Positions 61,029 to 64,000 of a stretch of 64,000 nucleotides of DNA are shown piece after piece. Below the pieces are notes generated by a model. It worked only from the letters and a program-made list of their open reading frames with translations. It did not search any database and had not been told where the DNA came from. A program made the position numbers and the translations under genes. Every line of letters begins with the position of its first letter. Within the stretch, counting starts at the first letter, position 1. The DNA lies in NCBI GenBank assembly GCA_030248065.1, contig JASAMV010000403.1, positions 1-64,000 on the forward strand, given 5' to 3'. The stretch is from Rhynchonema sp. JSB1_4. Taxonomy: Eukaryota; Nematoda; Chromadorea; Monhysterida; Xyalidae.

Positions 61029-64000
61029 ATGATAGGCCCAGAGCCAGGCAGCAGCTACAACTTTGGCATAATGTCACGTCAGTCGACGAAACAGCCAAAG
61101 CAACAGTCACTTGGGGCCAAAGGAGCGTCACTTTTGGTGCGTCAAACGTGCATCGACGACGATCTGTCGACCACAAGCACCACCGATTGTACCGAAGGCT
61201 CGTATCACATCCAACAACAACAACGACAACAACAACAAAAACATCAATCAGCACCGGATGCCAGTGCGACGACATTGCTGCTTGATGAAGACATACTTGA
61301 CATTGAGCCCGGGCCGGGTGGTGTGCTCTACGACTTGCCCTATTGCAGCGGCACTATCAGACGCAAAATGAGTTCCAACAATAACAACACTGACCGTCGC
61401 CACAATGTGACACGTAACGGCAATCTACGTGCGCCAATGGACCAAAGCATCACGTCCACCACTGATGATGACCTGGGCCACCACCCTGACTGCCTCAATG
61501 ACCAAGGTAGTTTCCACATCAACCTCGACTCGATTGAATATGTCGACGAAAGAGTTCCATGTCTGAGACCGGACGAACATCCGTATTCAACAATCAGGGA
61601 ACCGGGCCAAGACAAGGACCGAGACGGGTACATGCTGGTGCCCGGGGCTAGTCCGACCCCTGGCAACAATACCATCGTCCTCACCCCGGATCTGCCACTG
61701 GAAAGTTGTGACCAAGAGGACGAAGGAGTCCTATTTAGACTTGACTTTCGAAATTGTTGTATCTTCACGGTATTATTGGTGCTGTTGTTGGTCGGGGTCG
61801 CGTTGATAGCGTTCATATTGGGCACCTATATTGCCGCGATGGCACAGAAAGGAGACGATAGTGATTTATGGGTGAGCGAGACATTTTTGAATTCGATTTC
61901 TTGATGCTGTCAAGGTTGTTTCATTGGATCAACTTTCACAGTTGTCAAAATCACACAACACACTAAATCTACGTACGATCACCATAAATTCAAATACAGA
62001 CACTTATCCATTTCACCACATTCAGCAAAAACTCAACTGTTCATGCTCTATCAGCTCAACTCCACCGACATTTTCCCGATCGACCTACCTCCGCTCAAAG
62101 AAGGCGCCAAAGATGACAGTGATTTCGACGTTCTGTCATCAACAGATTTGGGTCTCGACTCATTGCCGGAGTCGATCGATGATATCGACTTGTTATCGAT
62201 CTATCCGCCGAATCGTGCCGATCACGGACTAATGGCCATATCGTCGTCGCATGTCATCAATTCGACATCTATGGTGGTGCACAGATTGCCCGACACGTTG
62301 ACACCCGAACAATACGACATCTATCTCGATCTGACACGATTTGTGACGCATCAGACTGTGTTGGGGATTGTTACGATCATGCTGTCTGTGCGAAAGACCA
62401 CTACTCAGGTATACATACAAGAGACGATAAATCTCTTTATAAATCGATATTTTTGCAAAATCAAGAGTAAACACGACCACATAATACCCATGGTTATGCA
62501 CAGAATTACTAGCTCTTATCAAACTTGGTGATTTGCCCCCATAAAATGGACCAAGATATGACCGGACCGATCACTAAGGCTTGATTCCAGCCTGAAAGTT
62601 TCAGGTGATTTTGCACGCAGCGGCAGTGATTGATGTGGACAAAGTGATGTTGGACAGGTACTGGGACACAAATGACTCGACCGAGACAATTGAAGTGCTC
62701 GAATATGAACATGACATCACCAGACAGGTTAGCAGTGTTGGGCTTGAACTTAACAATCATGGTCACGTGATCATCTGGTGCGTTCGCACTGGAAAATGGA
62801 CCAACGCAAGACCGGTTCGGACCGATCACCGAGTTTAGCCCTGGATAGTGTTCAAACCGGATCACAAGTTCGGGACCGGGATCGGAACCAACTTTATAAA
62901 TTTTCGGGATTGAAAAAAGCTCGGAATCGGGATTAGCCAAAAGTTGGGAATCGTTCGGGATCAGGATTCAAAAATCCGGAACTGGATATTGTCGACCGCA
63001 GTACTTGAAAGATAAATGTCGTTCACTTCACAGGTTGTGGTGATCTCATCTGCTGAACCCTTAATTCCCGACCATCAGTACAAAGTCACAATCCAGTTCA
63101 GCGTTGATGTTTCATGCACTCTCGGCTCGGGCTACATGTGCATTTTCCATCAGCAAAAACCGGGAATTCAGCCTGATCTGACTGGATTCACGACGAAGTT
63201 CGAGCCCGCATACGCTAAAACAGTGGTTCCCTGTTTTGACGAACCGCAGTTCAAGGTTGGTTTAACTTTTGTAATCAACTGAAACAAAAGGCATCTAACT
63301 TTTACGAAATACTCGATTTGTAAATACAATTCAAAAAGTGACAGAACCACGACAAACACATTAAATCAGGTGCGACTGGTTCCGAGGTTCAATGTTGATC
63401 ACAATCTAAGTTTTTATTGCAATCACAACGTTTCAGTCCATCTTCAACCTCACTCTGCGTTATCCACGTGGGAAAGTGGCCTTGGCCAATACGGCTGTTT
63501 TTGACACCCAAGTCGATTCGCACCTCGACCACGTGACCTCGTACTTTTTCGAAACCCCGCCAATGGCCACCTATTTGTTGTCGTTTGCGATGGGCGACTT
63601 TGACGTGGTCAGTACGACTACGACAAGGGGACTGCCGGTAGGTGACTGCTTTGTGATGTTCCAGATCAGAACTGAAGCTTTAGTGGCTCTGGGTCAGGCT
63701 GCGGACGGGGTCCGAATTGTATGGACCCAAATGAACAGAATGTGCCCCACTCCCGGACCGGACCTGTGTGTTTTCGGTTGCTCATATTTGGACATGATCT
63801 CACTCAGGTACGGTGCACATGGTCATCGTCAGTGTAAATAGCCACGTTATAGCTCAAAACACATGCAACATACAGTATGTATTTTACACATTCCAGCTGT
63901 CAATCTACTGCCGACCCGAGCTGGTGCCCGATATGCACTATGCGTCCGCATTCGCAGCCAAAACGATGGATAAACTTGAACAATATTTCGAGATCAAATA
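61029..64000 (+). CDS. M1-family aminopeptidase N, type II membrane protein (5' part, runs off the window)
   Basis: Exons: 61029-61871, 62055-62408, 62605-62727, 63034-63255, 63437-63637 and 63897 to the window edge, about 615 codons so far. The N terminus is cytoplasmic and about 240 residues long, with Gln, Asn and acidic stretches. A membrane anchor follows (residues 243-269, CIFTVLLVLLLVGVALIAFI), then the luminal M1 N-terminal beta domain: RLPDTLTPEQYDIYLDLTRF, TKFEPAYAKTVVPCFDEPQF, MATYLLSFAMGDFDVV and IYCRPELVPDMHYA. These blocks match aminopeptidase N. The GAMEN and HExxH zinc motifs would lie beyond 64000, so activity cannot be judged. Exon 2's acceptor was chosen for phase (CTATCAG at 62048-62054); earlier acceptors at 61941 or 62026 would need a different exon 1 donor. 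Confidence 0.92.

Noticed and set aside
63638..63795. Extension of aminopeptidase exon 5 by 52 open codons to CTCAG|GTACGG
   Set aside because: The resulting phase does not fit the next exon, and family alignment joins residue blocks GLP and LSIYCRPE directly, so GTAGGT at 63638 is the donor.

Overview
The window is nuclear DNA from an invertebrate animal. Its genes are split by many short GT-AG introns, and they encode animal families: a cadherin with calcium-binding DxNDN motifs, a PDZ protein with a ZASP motif, a Ly6-type surface protein and an ataxin-7-like SAGA subunit. I cannot place it more narrowly than Metazoa. There are no operons, ribosome binding sites or CRISPR arrays. All gene models below were assembled by hand from splice sites, reading-phase continuity and protein family resemblance.

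Layout. 1-5.4 kb (minus strand): an ataxin-7-like gene, interrupted by a 1.9 kb foldback transposon (1272-3168) with an 8 bp target duplication. 5.4-17.5 kb: repeat-rich DNA with a poly-T tract, a Helitron-like element, a small Ly6-like gene (minus), several palindromic elements, and a mosaic of short hAT-type elements at 13.7-17.0 kb. 17.5-26.9 kb (plus): complete SEC24, 25 exons, about 1240 aa. 28.2-31.4 kb (plus): complete TFIIH p52 subunit (GTF2H4), 7 exons, 474 aa. 32.8-37.4 kb (minus): complete PDZ plus ZASP-motif protein, 5 exons, 400 aa, no LIM domain, with an exact 180 bp inverted repeat in its first intron. 39.1-40.8 kb (plus): complete METTL1 tRNA m7G methyltransferase, 5 exons, 251 aa. 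43.7-57.3 kb (plus): complete single-pass cadherin, 26 exons, 1229 aa. 57.3-61.0 kb: intergenic. 61.0 kb to the edge (plus): 5' part of an M1 aminopeptidase N with an unusually long cytoplasmic N terminus.

The genes do not form one pathway. They cover COPII export (SEC24), transcription and repair (TFIIH p52, SAGA subunit), tRNA modification (METTL1), the Z-disc or adhesion cytoskeleton (PDZ-ZM), and the cell surface (cadherin, Ly6, aminopeptidase).

Two genome-wide features stand out. Donor splice sites are unusual: of 63 introns read in five complete genes, only 6 have A at +3 and about 30 have a pyrimidine (GTTGGT, GTCGGT, GTTAGT), while +5 G is almost always kept. The DNA is also full of inverted-repeat elements, several with clear target-site duplications.
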